Shown here: positions 26,120-39,439 of the stretch, piece after piece
Numbering within the stretch: position 1 is the stretch's first letter
Layout of the letters: every line of letters begins with the position of its first letter
Origin: Urechis unicinctus
Taxonomy: Eukaryota; Annelida; Polychaeta; Xenopneusta; Urechidae
DNA: 64,000 bases
Reading direction: 5' to 3'
Assembly: GCA_034190875.2 (NCBI GenBank)
Contig: CM067354.1
Coordinates: 66,529,168 to 66,593,167, forward strand
The notes under the pieces: model-generated
The model's input: the letters and a program-made list of their open reading frames with translations, nothing else
What the model was told of the DNA's origin: nothing
Database searches by the model: none
Program-made: the position numbers and the translations under genes

Positions 26120-27300
26120 TGCTTGTCCATGATGCAATGTCGAATTAAGGAAGCTCTGAACGACACCTCATTGCGCCTCTTTAACATCGTCAAATATATA
26201 GCGCGTCTAACATCATATCGGCTTTATTTTTTGAGAAAGACACATTGCGGGTCTGACTTTAGTGTTGTGAACAATAGACTGGTAGAACTGCGTGCATACT
26301 CACAACTACGTCCCATTGAAGTGACAATGCGATGGATTAGCCACGTTTTTCAAGCAGGGCGAAGTTAAAACTGCCCATTTGTTGTGCTGTAATGGGTGAG
26401 AGTTCCCCCAATGCAGGAGAACACCGCAATTCACGCGACCGATAATGGTATTGCATGCACAGCGTTATTTGGTGCAGAATGCATTTGCTCTTCTGAGGAA
26501 GTTGTTAGTATCTATTCTATTCACACATTACAATAAATAATATACATCATCGGATATTTGTTATCTAGCATGCATCTAGGTAATGGGGATAAATCATTAA
26601 ATAACACCTGTTGTCAACATCAAGCCGACGGAAGCCATTACGCAGGTTGATTTACGGCACAACAACACAAACAACATACGTATACGAAGGCTAAGGTGGG
26701 AGTCTTAATCTATGATTTCATCCATGATTAAACAATTATCACCCAGAAAGCATACATTTCAGGAACTATAAGAGGAGTTGTCCTGTCCTCAGAATCTGTG
26801 CTGCATGACAACGGTTCATAACACCTACAGAGACTCCATGCGATTTCCTCTATCCTACAGAGATTGCTTCCCATTCATAATCCATCCAGATTGCTTATAT
26901 TATGTTTATCTAACAGTCTTATACAGTAAAGATCAACATCAACCCCTAACAAACGGTTAATGCGCTGGTTGATTTTCCGCATTTATTGCACTGCAATGAC
27001 ATGTGCATTGTAACTGTTTCCATTATGTGTGTGGTTATGCCCGAGGGGTATATATTAGTTCCTTTGAGAACATTTGGACTATGTGTGCATTTTGAGTCCC
27101 TTGTGTATGATGTCACACGCAATGCCACAAAGCATTATATAAATATTAACTAATCGCTTATAGGGCATATAATCTGGTGTCCTTATGGAGACAATAATTT
27201 GGCACCTAATGTCATGCAACATCACAACTAGGTTAGTGATGGCGAGATAATATTGGTCGTCAGTCATGTTATTGTCTAAATTTGTACTGTGAAGACACTC
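26120..27300 (+). repeat. Block F, copy 2 (old, decayed)
   Basis: The landmark GATTAGCCACGTTTTTC...GCGAAGTTAAAACTGCCC (26335-26375) matches 20255, 29898 and 53453. A single copy of the hairpin element lies at 26538-26640. From 26990 the sequence follows the C-terminal half of the 20318-20956 frame (for example TTGAGAACATTTGGACTATG against TTCCGAACATTTGGACTGGG), with stops and a frameshift. A frame at 26123-26368 (81 codons, rich in arginine) precedes the landmark and ends in it. Confidence 0.75.
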
Positions 27301-27599
27301 GCTGCATAAAAATCCAACGATTTTTGTTACTCCGTGAATGATCTAGCACGCACACCTGCGGAATGTTCGGCTTATACGACGTGGTCTATTTCGATTCACG
27401 ACTCGTTATGTTTGCCGGAAACGTACAGTTATATCTGCATCAAACGACAATTTTAGGGTCAAGCGTTATTCGACGGCAAATAACCATAATCTGAATGTAA
27501 TAAATTCGCCTCCATATCTATGAACTACATATCATGAAATAAAAAACTAATTTAAGTTTGCTAAGGGTTAATATTAAAAAATATTGTAATCGTAAACTT

Positions 27600-28260
27600 A
27601 AGTGTCATTAATTTGCATTTGTTAGCATAATGATAAAAAGGGGATTTAACTTCTTACTTACAGCAATTGATACGTAACTAAATATACTTCACGCTTCCGT
27701 TACATAGTATTGATATTGCCATGGGGAGCTCAAATTGACATTTGCAAGGATGTTACAACTCACAAAACCTAAAAAGGCTTTATCGTAGGTGAAAATAATA
27801 TACAAGCTACTGAGAACAGTACACATTTATAAGTATTATTCACGCTTTTGCATCATGGATATTTATATATTTTATTCACCTTTTCAAAGTTATAAGAGCA
27901 TTGCGGACTATATTATTATAGGCAAATGTGCGATCACACTGAGGTTTTTTTTCAAGAAACTCATCTGATGGATGAAAAACTTATCTGCGTCATTGTTATT
28001 CAGCAAAAGAAAAGCATTGCTAATCCTGTTGGCAAGAGGGTAAAGCGTAAATGCGAAATAAATATAAGATTTGTTTTATTGGTGATATTGGTGTCCATTG
28101 GTTATTCTGCAATTGTCTCAGCTTCATTGGTTTAAGTAGGTTTCATCCCAACATTATCACGATAGCACACAAAATATGTGGCATAATGCTTGTTGCGCTT
28201 ATTAGATATTTACTGATCAGCCAGACAAATGGGCATATTCGATGATGATCCTTAATGGCA
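27600..28260 (+). repeat. Block G, copy 2 (old, decayed)
   Basis: Partner of 22130-22800; see there for landmarks. It follows block F copy 2 in the same order as in the first unit, so F and G were duplicated together. Frames differ from those of copy 1 (27926-28135; 28051-28245), and neither preserves the other's reading frame throughout. Confidence 0.7.
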
Positions 28261-28344
28261 TATTATGTTATTGTGAGGTCAATGTAAATACAATGACAGC
28301 CGATAACAAAATCCGAATCGACATCGCCGTCACCAGAGAGTTTG

Positions 28345-28570
28345 TCATGGGATGCTTAAACCACTGTACGGGTAGATCATTACCTCATAGTATTGAACCA
28401 GAACTGAACAAACAATAAAGGAATTAATAGATCCGATCCCAAGCAAGAATAATATGATTGCGTTTGATCCTATCCATATCACTGCAGCAATGGAACAACC
28501 ACAGATAATGATGTCCGGGTACATGTTTAAAGAATATACATTAATGACGTATTGCACTCACAGCAACGGA
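28345..28570 (+). repeat. Block H, copy 1 (pairs with 51130-51400)
   Basis: ACAACCACAGATAATGATGTC...GTATTGCACTCAC (28493-28562) corresponds to ACAACCGCAGATATTCATATC...GTATTGCACTCAC (51297-51362). Weaker similarity extends leftward to about 51190. The 86-codon frame of the second copy (51134-51394) is broken here. A hydrophobic minus-strand frame (28345-28557) has no counterpart in the partner. Confidence 0.6.
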
Positions 28571-30085
28571 GAGTGTAGGTAGCAGCACATAGGTCATAAC
28601 AGGGGTTTTAACTTATTCGGCGGAATATGGATGATGCGTTATATGTGCAAATGTACTAGCGTTACTGATTAATCGGCCTTGTTTATGGTCGGTAAGTGAT
28701 ATCGGTGCCCACCAGGACTGGTGGACAACGTAATAACAACAGTACAAGAGCAAACATTATGACAAGAATCTTCAAGCATTTATCATAGCGGGTGTCATGC
28801 AAGTCCAAACTGATACAACTTTGCACAATCTAATATATCCAAGACCATCAAGCCTCATCAAGTTTCCTTGTCCTGCCATATTTGATTCGAAAATAAACAA
28901 TTACTACCATGTGGCAGCAAATCGTTTCTTGGTGTTATCGCAAAAGTGAAGATGATAATATAACATGCTACATTGTAGCAAATCGAGTTTTATTGTGATG
29001 ATCGATTAAAGCACGATAAAATATCACTACACAAACAAAAGGGCGTACATAACCGTGCTTCAACTCGAGAAGCATTAATTACTACCCAATTACGTTGAAC
29101 GACGACGGGCGTTTCCGAGATTATCTAGGCAATGCGATCATGCTAATCGATCCCGCTAACGTTAATATTTAGTTAGTTTTCTCAATAGCCGATTGTAGTG
29201 ATGAGAATATAATTGCAACACTGCTGCTTATAATACGCCAATAAATTGCACTTGCATGTTAATGTAAACTTGCGATAACAGTTTGATTACGATTATATGC
29301 GATTGACAATTCTAGCAACAGCTCTAAATATCGCCTTGTAGGCCATCCAAAAATATTGAAGTATAATTGCCTGCAACAATATCTATGCAAGTTAATGACG
29401 CAAGAATGACTTCAACGTTTTGAAGTATATTAGATAATAAAAAGACCAGACAGTCACCGATACCCAATCATATTTTTCGATAGATCAAATAAGAAGTTAG
29501 TAATCAAACATATTATTACAATGTAGCACTGTTAAAAAGTGTACCGAATGTACTGGTTGATATTTGTTTAATTTCAAAAAAACCTTACGAACCTTCACAC
29601 ATATCAATCGCAAAATGCTTCTATACAATGTGACGAACCATTGCTGCTAAAATGACCATATATATCCAAACAATAGCAGTAATGTGCCACTTTGAAGACA
29701 AGTCACGTGTTTTATATTATTCTATATTTCATGAACAATCTGCAGTGCTTGTGCTATCGTGTAGTTTTGTACGAGCAATGCGATCAAGTTTCATGCATTG
29801 GCATAATGGCATGTAACATTGCTCATGCAAAACATGAGCTTCGAAGCTATTACTTCTACCACGCTTGCATAGATTGAAGTTGAATATGCGATTGATTAGC
29901 CACGAATCCCATTCACCTGGAGAGCGAAGTAAACACTGCCCGTTTGCTGCGCTGTAATAAATGAAAAGATGTTTTGTGTGCCTCCAGTGTTGGATAAAAC
30001 AAAATGTCATTTAAATGTAACTCGTGCTGCATGTACAGCGTTTTTCGATGTACGTTTTAATTGCATTCCGGAGGTTTGTGGTGTT

Positions 30086-30572
30086 ACATTTCGTTCACAT
30101 GTTACTAAAAAAGTTATACTCGCGGATATTTGTTATCCGGTATCCATCTAGGTAATTGGATAAATCATTATGTAGCACCTGTTATTAACATCTAGCAGAT
30201 TGAATATGTCATCAGTTTGTAGGCGACAATAAAAAAGTTATTTCTTACATTTCCGTTCACATGTAGCTACAAATGTTAAACTCGCCGGATATTTTATATC
30301 CGGTATCCATCTAGGTAATTGGATAAATCATTATGTAGCACCTGTTGTTAACATCTAGCAGATTAAATATGTCATTAGTTTGTAGGCGACAATAAAAAAG
30401 TTATTCCTTACATTTCCGTTCACATGTAGCTACAAATGTTAAACTCGCCGGATATTTTATATCCGGCATGCATCTAGGTAATTGGATAAATCATTATGTG
30501 GCACCTCTTGTTAACATCAAGCAGATTATATGTGTCATCAGTTTGCAAGTGACAATAAATTAGTTAATCCTT
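30086..30572 (+). repeat. Three tandem 161-163-bp units carrying a hairpin
   Basis: Units start at 30086, 30247 and 30410. Each contains ACATTTC-GTTCACATGT, then a dyad, then CATCTAGGTAATTGGATAAATCATTATGT, and ends with TTATT-CTTACATT. The dyad in units 2 and 3 is CCGGATAT-TTT-ATATCCGG (9-bp arms in unit 3 at 30447-30467); unit 1 has CGGATA...TATCCG. The partner locus 53645-53970 has two units, and single diverged units lie at 26538-26640 and 50412-50520. The unit also reads open in one frame (LLSG[IM]HLGN) across some copies, so it may derive from coding sequence. Confidence 0.9.
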
Positions 30573-30802
30573 ACATTAATGGATCAGACCACTACATGGA
30601 CGTTGTATAATTGTATATGTACTACTACACACACAATGTATTGTTATTGATTCCAGAAGGGCGAACGTTTAGTCAAATCAACCTTTTCTTGTAACCAAGA
30701 AAAGCCACACTAATTGATGGACATGACCTTATAACCATTTACAAGTGATCCCAGCGTGATTGCCGACCGATTTGATGCTGGTGACAAGTTATTGAACAGC
30801 TC

Positions 30803-31288
30803 ATGTCTGGAAATGAATATTCATCGGGAGCTGACCACAGATTCGGTTTGATTGTGCAAAATGATGATGAATTAATTTTAAAACCACTACTATCCAATGC
30901 GGGATATCTGATGTACCATGAAGAAGCAAAAGTCTATTTTACATTTCGTCACCTTGCAATAAGACATATAAACATTAGAGCGGATATCATAAAATATGTC
31001 ACCCGACGGTTTTTATTATAATTTAATTCTTTGTTGTCTACTAAATTGTAACACACGCAAATGGTTTCAAGTTTTTATGGCAAAAGTTTAATAACAAACT
31101 ATGGCAATGCTTACACAAATAAGCCCTGTAATCAGCTGATATGCTGTGCCGAAGCATTCAATCTCTTGATCCAATTTGCAGAGCCGAAATCAAAACTCCT
31201 ACGAATAGGCGCCTATGGTGCGGTGAAGTATATTGGCAAAGAACGCCACTGGTACAAAACACAAACGCATGCTCTCGTGCAGACATAG
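30803..31288 (+). pseudogene. Two in-phase frames separated by about 40 bases; candidate split gene or relic
   Basis: An ATG at 30803 opens 72 codons (MSGNEYSSGADHRFG...) ending at 31021. The frame at 31061-31288 (75 codons, with SFYGKSLITNYGNAY near its start) is in the same phase, with only two stops between. A GT...AG interval of 63 bases (31009-31071) containing TACTAAA would, if an intron, join them without a shift. The partner in block F copy 4 (54260-54585) keeps recognisable pieces (GYLMYHEEA) but has frameshifts and stops. No family was recognised. The mixture of charged and hydrophobic residues looks protein-like, but the evidence is only suggestive. Confidence 0.25.
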
Positions 31289-31290
31289 AC

Positions 31291-31794
31291 TAGTTACGAC
31301 GTCTTTCTTCAATGAACAAGAAGTGATCTATAAGACATCACGAGAAAATTAGACAGTAATGTAGTGACGTCAATGTATGTTAACGATGAGTTACGTGCTG
31401 AAATTGGAATGAATAGCATCTTGTGGCGCTGTACACGCAAACAGATGATCAAGACTAGGAAGGGTACAATATGCGCAAGCCATCTATTAGCTACATCCAC
31501 AATTATTGGGTGCTAGTGCAAAATGTGTGCGATTAACGTTCCCTACCATTTTGAAGCCTTTAGCTTTGATATCGGCTGTAACAATTTGATGCTTTGACAC
31601 TTGAATCCATAGGAAGATTTCATTGGCAATATTTTAAGTGCACTAGCATTTCTAGTTCTGCGCCTATATTGCATGTGTATTCTATGAAATATCATGGATT
31701 TATGTTTTTCTATACGCAGACGATTTACAATCAAAATGCTTGGCTTGACTCCATGACGCCCGATCAGCTTCTGAAATAATGCAGCACGAAATCA
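31291..31794. other. Spacer between blocks F and A; no gene recognised
   Basis: Only short frames: 31543-31734 minus, 31594-31779 plus (TTG start), and 31309-31500 minus. No partner was found elsewhere in the window. Confidence 0.45.
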
Positions 31795-34655
31795 TTAGCG
31801 CAACAGACAACCATTAATGCCATATAATAAATGGAGCCATTTGTTAACTTCGCGTTAAAGAACACGTCTACGAATGGATACGTGAAATATATGTTCATTC
31901 TCGCAAAACAACGCCGTAGCCATATCCAATGGCAATGATACAGACATACAATTAGTACAGACATCTGCAAAGATACACGAGTAATTTATTAATAAAACCT
32001 GCCCAAATCCACCACATTCTGTACTAATGGAAGAGAGCGTTACCAAGACAGCACTCTCAAAAGTAAGACAACTATTGGGTTTGTCGGTCCATGATATGAT
32101 TATTAAATGACTACCCGAAGATGACTGGGTTGACATATCGTATACTTATCGGGAGTCTAAAACCATGTGCAGTTGCCCTGTGCTAACGTCTACATTGTGC
32201 ACTTATTGCAATGCGCTATACATGTACATGATCCTTTGAGTGTTGTAGTTACAATATCCCACATACTAGTGGCAAAATTAAATGTCATTTGTAATCAAAA
32301 TCACAGCTGGATAATCGCGCTCGGCACAACTAACAGCATTTTGAATTATTTAGAATACAAATATAACTACTGTGACCCCAGTGAAACACATATGCATCGG
32401 TGCAGGATTACTTGATGAACACTAAAGGGTACTTGTCAGCATCACACAAGTACAAAAGTACACTGGTTGTGCTGGAGTGTGGGTCCTGTGTGACTTTCTT
32501 ATGATGTATCATCAACTTTCTTGTGGAACATATGACACTCAAATGCAGTAGAATACACAGCAAATGACACATTACAAACGTTGTCAACGAAGTACAGTGT
32601 TTGCAGTCCTACTATATATTTCTTGTCTTTGGACGCATCTTGTTTGCCAGTCCATAACCGCCCGAAAAATCCAAGCAATTATCAATGCCAATAATGGATC
32701 GTAACTTCAAATACATTTGCGTGGGTACATTGACAATGTATTTACGTACGCACGTACTCAATTCCAACACAGGGAAAGAATGGGAGAGAGGTAGAAAAAC
32801 AAGCAAATCTGACTACACCACCAAAATGGAATAAACCCATGGCATATGCGCAAAGATTATAACAATGCCAATTAGTTGACAACTATTACCTTTCCATGTA
32901 TAGATAACCACATTTGTATTGCGATGATGAATAACTGCAGTGACTTCGACCGCTTATGTTGCACTTCTCAAACTAATTTTGCCAGTACCTATTATTGAAT
33001 GTGATAATGAGCACTGTGTTTCTAAATGGTTGATCCTTTGCTGAATGTAAAGACGTAAATACAGTGGGTGTAATAATCAAAGGGACCGTTTCATTTAATA
33101 TAGACAAGCTGTGTGTGTCAGAAATAAGGGGAATGTGAAATTGGGTAAAGGCATTATTCATGTCTAGACACAGTAGATTTTTTTACGGAGCATTAACGTA
33201 AGTTACTGTTTAACCCAGTTAATGGCATACATTTCCCCACAGCTATGTTTAGCTAGCCTGTGCAATCCAATTAAATACTGAGACAGAACCGAATTCATCA
33301 GCAGCTGGTCGGGATAACGACGGAAGTTCAGCAGCCAACATTGTCACCTTATGATGCCTTGGTGGCGCTTTATCGTGGCCTTCCGGTATTTGCGTAATGA
33401 ATATAATAATATTTCGATCATACAACGTCCACTCTTTCTGTCTGCTCACCTTCTGAAGACGTAAGTTAGCCAAACATTAAAGCAAAATAATCTAGGTAAA
33501 TCATTATCCTGCCATAAGTGAAGAAATATATAATTGTTAATCAATAAGGAAGTCTAACATTGTATGCTGCATGTATTCCTATTGTTCAGCATAATTACCT
33601 GCTGATTCACCACTGCGAGGAGTACATAGCCTATCGAATGGGACCGTGCATGCAATTGAAAGAGTTTTCTGTTGAGAAAAGTAAGAGGGCTGCACGAAAT
33701 TCAGTCGAAGTGTACTATGTTTTTCCATACATATAATCTAAGAAGCACACGTCGTAAGTATGTGTAAAGGCGGCTATGCTAAGCAAAGCTTATACATATC
33801 GATATATGCATCGAGAAATCAGTGTCAAGTCCTACCTAATTCCACCACAGTTGAGGGAGGTATATGAATACACACAGATAATACTGACGTGCTCATGTGC
33901 AAATACGCATTTATTCATGGTACGATGAATATCATCCTTTTGCGATGGAACAAACTTGACATCAATTGTGCAGTAACCAGAGCAATGTCAATAACTCCCT
34001 GTCTATTAGTTATGTTACGGTTTGCGCGACATTTTTGAGCTTGAATAACTTCATTGACTATATTAGCTCATGTTAAGCTCCTCGAACGGGTCAGCAAATA
34101 TATTTTGTGTGCCGTTTCCTCTACCAGAATTGCAAACTTTATCCCAGAATTGATATTAGCATGATAGTTCTAATTCTACGTAATGTCTGCTTCAACATCT
34201 TACTTTTAGGACTCCGTGTCAAAGAGGGGTAGGATTAGTGTCCTATCAAACAGAGTGACCAGATTGGTTGTGCGAACCGGATATGTCATCAGCTGCAGAT
34301 TATTTTTGGTTGTGTTTGTTAATACACAGCTTTGTTGCTTGCGTCAGTGCATATGTTTTTACGCATACATTGATAAAAGCGACGATATTACACTTTATAA
34401 TGCATTACCTTGTATCCTAATATCAGGGCGATTACTATCGACTATCGCCAATGACATTCTCATGAATGATCTATTGTAACGTTATCGTAAGCGTGTTGTC
34501 TCCTTAACCCGTGAAATTGGAAGTGTTCTGATTTACTGACTCATTTCATTGGCGCTACAATCCCCATATCCTTTGAGTAGTGATGAGGAACTGGTTATTC
34601 GAGGACGGGTAACAGCATAAGTGCAAAAGAGCCCTCCATTGCGATAAGTCACATT
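31795..34655 (+). repeat. Block A, copy 4 (old)
   Basis: This follows block A in order with many gaps: ACGCCGTAGCCATATCCAATGGCAAT (31910) against ACGCCATAGCCAAGTCAAATGGCAAT (462), then GCAGTAGAATACACAG (32546), GCCTGTGCAATCCAATTAAATAC (33256) and CTGCTGATTCACCACT (33599). At 34456 AATGATCTATTGTAACGTTA-CGTAA matches 2 and 1 (AATGATCTACTGTGACGTTTACGTAA). A stretch near 33650-34400 has little counterpart in copies 1 and 2, and it contains most of the 87-codon frame 34216-34479. It runs straight into block B copy 4. Confidence 0.8.
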
Positions 34656-36829
<2,174 letters not shown>

Positions 36830-37520
36830 ATATGTGACTTTGCGATTCAAAAACTAAGGAGCAAGGAGGATAATAAATGCATATGGGATGGAATTTTTTG
36901 TCGACTTACAGAAGTAAAACACAAGTACAAGTATAGCAAGCTGAGCTAAAAAGACGTCACATTACAATTACTTAACGTGTATTGCATTCTCTTTCTTTTC
37001 TAATGCATGAGTTTGAAATACTGCTCAATGGTCTGGAGAATTTCTATTCACTATCTTTCTTCAGCAGCTCGCTATTAGCGGATGAACAACTGGCATTAAA
37101 TACGCCGTCATTATTACGCAAGTCATTATTTACACTGTGTGAGCTTGAAGAAAGCCTGTCGTTGACCGTCAAAGCACCAATTAAAGAAATGGAATACCTC
37201 ACCGGCATCGTTAGACGATATAACGCCGGACACTGCGGAACTTAAATCAATCATATGGCAGTTCTCTCCTATCGAAAAACGGTACCATCAATTGTGTAAA
37301 GTCTTTTGTCCAAGAGAACTGAATGAACAATGTAGGGCGATTGGAATGCTGTACATTTTAGGTGTACTAATAATTAAATTAAATTATATTCGAATGATGT
37401 TAAAGTCTCCGAATTTCACTTGTCGCTGTTGATAAAACATGATGACATATGTTTGCAGCAACATGAAATCAATTTCACACTAGGACAAAAATTCCTTCCT
37501 CTTGTCAATCGCCAAGAACA
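36830..37520 (+). repeat. Block J, copy 1 (pairs with 48885-49480)
   Basis: ACACAAGTACAAGTATAGCAAGCTGAGC (36920) matches ACACAAGTACAAGTATAAAAAGCTGAAC (48971). AGCAGCTCGCTATTAGCGGATGAA matches AGCAGCTCACCATTAGCGGATGAA (49108). AGCACCAATTAAAGAAATGGAATA and AGAGAACTGAATGAACAATGT also recur. The second copy has lost about 130 bases near its end and is interrupted by stops. It covers most of the split frame 36982-37641. Confidence 0.85.
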
Positions 37521-37641
37521 CGTTTGGAGTAGTAAACCGCGCATCAACGTAAAATTGAATATTGCAGAAGATAGTTGGTTGTCTATTCAATTACAACAAC
37601 AATGGCATTTTACTGCATCAAATCAGATGATTTTCTTATAA
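36982..37641 (+). pseudogene. 220-codon stretch open in frames 1-2-1; candidate gene with two shifts or introns
   Basis: Frame 1 is open from 36982 to 37245 (LLADEQLALNTPSLLRKSL, then KAPIKEMEYLT). Frame 2 is open from about 37190 to 37432 (DTAELKSIIWQF, SPIEKRYHQLCKVF, ELNEQCRAIG). Frame 1 reopens from 37420 to 37641 (LSIQLQQQWHFTASNQMIFL). Together they cover 660 bases with no other interruption, and the composition looks like a soluble helical protein. The start codon of the first segment is TTG. Changing frame twice and returning to the original suggests compensating indels in a decayed gene, short introns or shifting. The partner at 49080-49480 is far more broken. Family unknown. Confidence 0.35.
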
Positions 37642-38333
37642 AAGGTCATTATAAAAGTTGATCATATATTGAGTGTGTTATATGGTGCAAAATCTGCTCC
37701 GTGTATGAGATTCAATACTAATTTTTTTTTCAGTTTTGATGGTTCAAGCTAATCTTATGGAATCATCTGATAATACGTGGCACTGGAATGGTAGTTGATG
37801 CTAGGTCCAATATGTGGCTACTGCTGCATATGTCAAAATCACCATGGCTATTGGTTGCATATCCAACATATGTTTTGGACCCAAGCTTAGATATATCAAT
37901 ATCATTGCATCCGTGTTGCCATAATCAACCAAGAGAAAGCCTTGTTGAAATTGTAACCATCTCCTCAATGCAGGAGGTAAAGGCGATGCACCTGTACCGG
38001 ATACCGAATATATATTAAAATGCGTCCTGCTGGCTAGGTGTCGCATTTCCGTCTGTGCATCGGGATGGTGTCAAGCGGGTGATGATACCTTAGGGAAGCT
38101 GTTCAATCATCACTGTCATCTTCATCTATCACCGTCGCAATATCACCTCGTTGTTAAAGTGACGTAAACTCCAATATAACCATTACCATAGTCCCCACCC
38201 CGCTTCACGAGGGAACCCAAGTAACAGTAAACGAACAATATCGTGAAGAAGAAAGGCAAATTGGCTGATAGTCATGACATATTAAGGCGTTTGGTGTTTT
38301 CTATCCAAGTTGACAGCATATACTCCTAGAAAT
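37521..38333. other. Mixed stretch with a small block B echo
   Basis: CAATATGTGGCTACTGCTGCATATG (37807) resembles the CAATATATGGCTACTGCTGTGGCA of block B (45035), over some 25 bases only. The rest, including a short polypyrimidine run before CAG at 37722-37733 and a GC-richer patch at 38190-38215, has no clear partner. Frames are short. Confidence 0.35.
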
Positions 38334-38359
38334 TGGCACGATTTGTGTAAATCGTGCCA
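38334..38359. other. Strong 11-bp hairpin
   Basis: TGGCACGATTT and AAATCGTGCCA are perfect reverse complements around the loop GTGT. It is the longest perfect mixed-base stem noticed in the window outside microsatellites. No T run follows and no gene ends just upstream, so a bacterial-type terminator is unlikely. It could be a protein-binding dyad or the remnant of a palindromic element. Confidence 0.75.
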
Positions 38360-39439
38360 CTTGACAACAAAAGGTTGGCAGCTAATCTACCAAAGGTCAT
38401 GTTCGTGCTTTGTACCACCCACTACACATCTCGCCGTCTAGTTACATCTGGTAGACAATTCAAGCTAATGATAGGCACTCTGGCTAGGTCTTTTGTGCTG
38501 AGCTAAGATTATTGTTAATAATATAGAATTTCCGCTCATGCATTCGACAGCAAAAGCAATATTCTCATGCATCATAAGATTACAAACAATATTATGAACG
38601 TTTTCAAAATGTCCCTCTTCTTAGCTAGCTTTAAAGTGGTTTCAGAATCACATAACCAACCCATAATTATTATCTACTACGCAATATATGCCACAGCAAT
38701 AGACACATATTGCGTCTAAAGGACTTTATTGCGAATAATCAAAGCCAACAATGACCTTCCTATCCCCACGTATGTTATTTTGTTCTCCAACGACAGCAAT
38801 TATTATACTCCCAAAGCCTTCAAACATAATTTAATCGAGAACATGCAGGCAATCAATTTTTGTTTTAGCGATATCATATTTCAAGGTTCGTGTATAGTAT
38901 GGTGTTGTACCACAATGCAAACGGGATTTCCATTTCGTTGATTGTTGCTACGACGATCAACGACCTCTCTAAACATTAAATTCACATTGCGTAAATAGTG
39001 ACTGTTTATTATGCACTGAAGGCGAACTATTCTAGCGATCAGTAGTCAAATTACGAAGACCGCTACACAATATTCGAGACAATGCGTTAGACAAGTTTGG
39101 GAAGAAATACATTTTATCAGAGTAATGTTTTGATTGATGGGATTTCGTTCAGCTTGTTCTTTTTTGCCCAGGTATTGTTCGTTCACTTGTTAGACATAGA
39201 GTCTTAACCTTTCATGGCCTATATTGTCATTCTTTGCTCCTTGGTTTCATTTTCTGACTCTATTATTTTATTTGTACATATCTCCAATAACTATATGCAT
39301 ATGCCAGTATTAACGGCGTTAGACGCCGTCTTCTTTAGTAAGACATGTCATTTATGTATCAGTTACACTGAAACCATTTTCTTCTATACCTTTTGCACCG
39401 ATTTTTTTGAAATCTCCACAGTGCAATGAAGCTGTTCTG
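38360..39439. other. Spacer before block A copy 2, with an inverted block B echo
   Basis: 38670-38740 (TATGCCACAGCAATAGACACATATTGCGT) resembles 4775-4820 of inverted block B (TTGCCACAGCAGTAGCCACATATTGCAT). Short frames at 38729-38941 (containing NNDLPIPTYVILFSNDSN) and 39214-39429 (hydrophobic) have no clear copies. No gene was recognised. Confidence 0.4.

Larger units (their letters stand above)
28600..31290 (+). repeat. Block F, copy 3, best-preserved partner of copy 4
   Basis: This aligns along its length with 52770-54585. Landmarks are TTATTCGGCGGAATA, ACAATATCTATGCAAGTTAATGACGCAA (29370/52931), CATATCAATCGCAAAATGCTTC, GAAGTAAACACTGCCC, the hairpin repeats, and TGCGGGATATCTGATGTACCATGA (30899/54331). 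It aligns more weakly with block F copy 1 up to about 30200. It contains the frames 29969-30151 and 30803-31288. Confidence 0.85.

Noticed and set aside
38334..38359. Rho-independent terminator
   Set aside because: The stem is strong, but there is no following T run and no coding region ending before it, and the context is eukaryotic.
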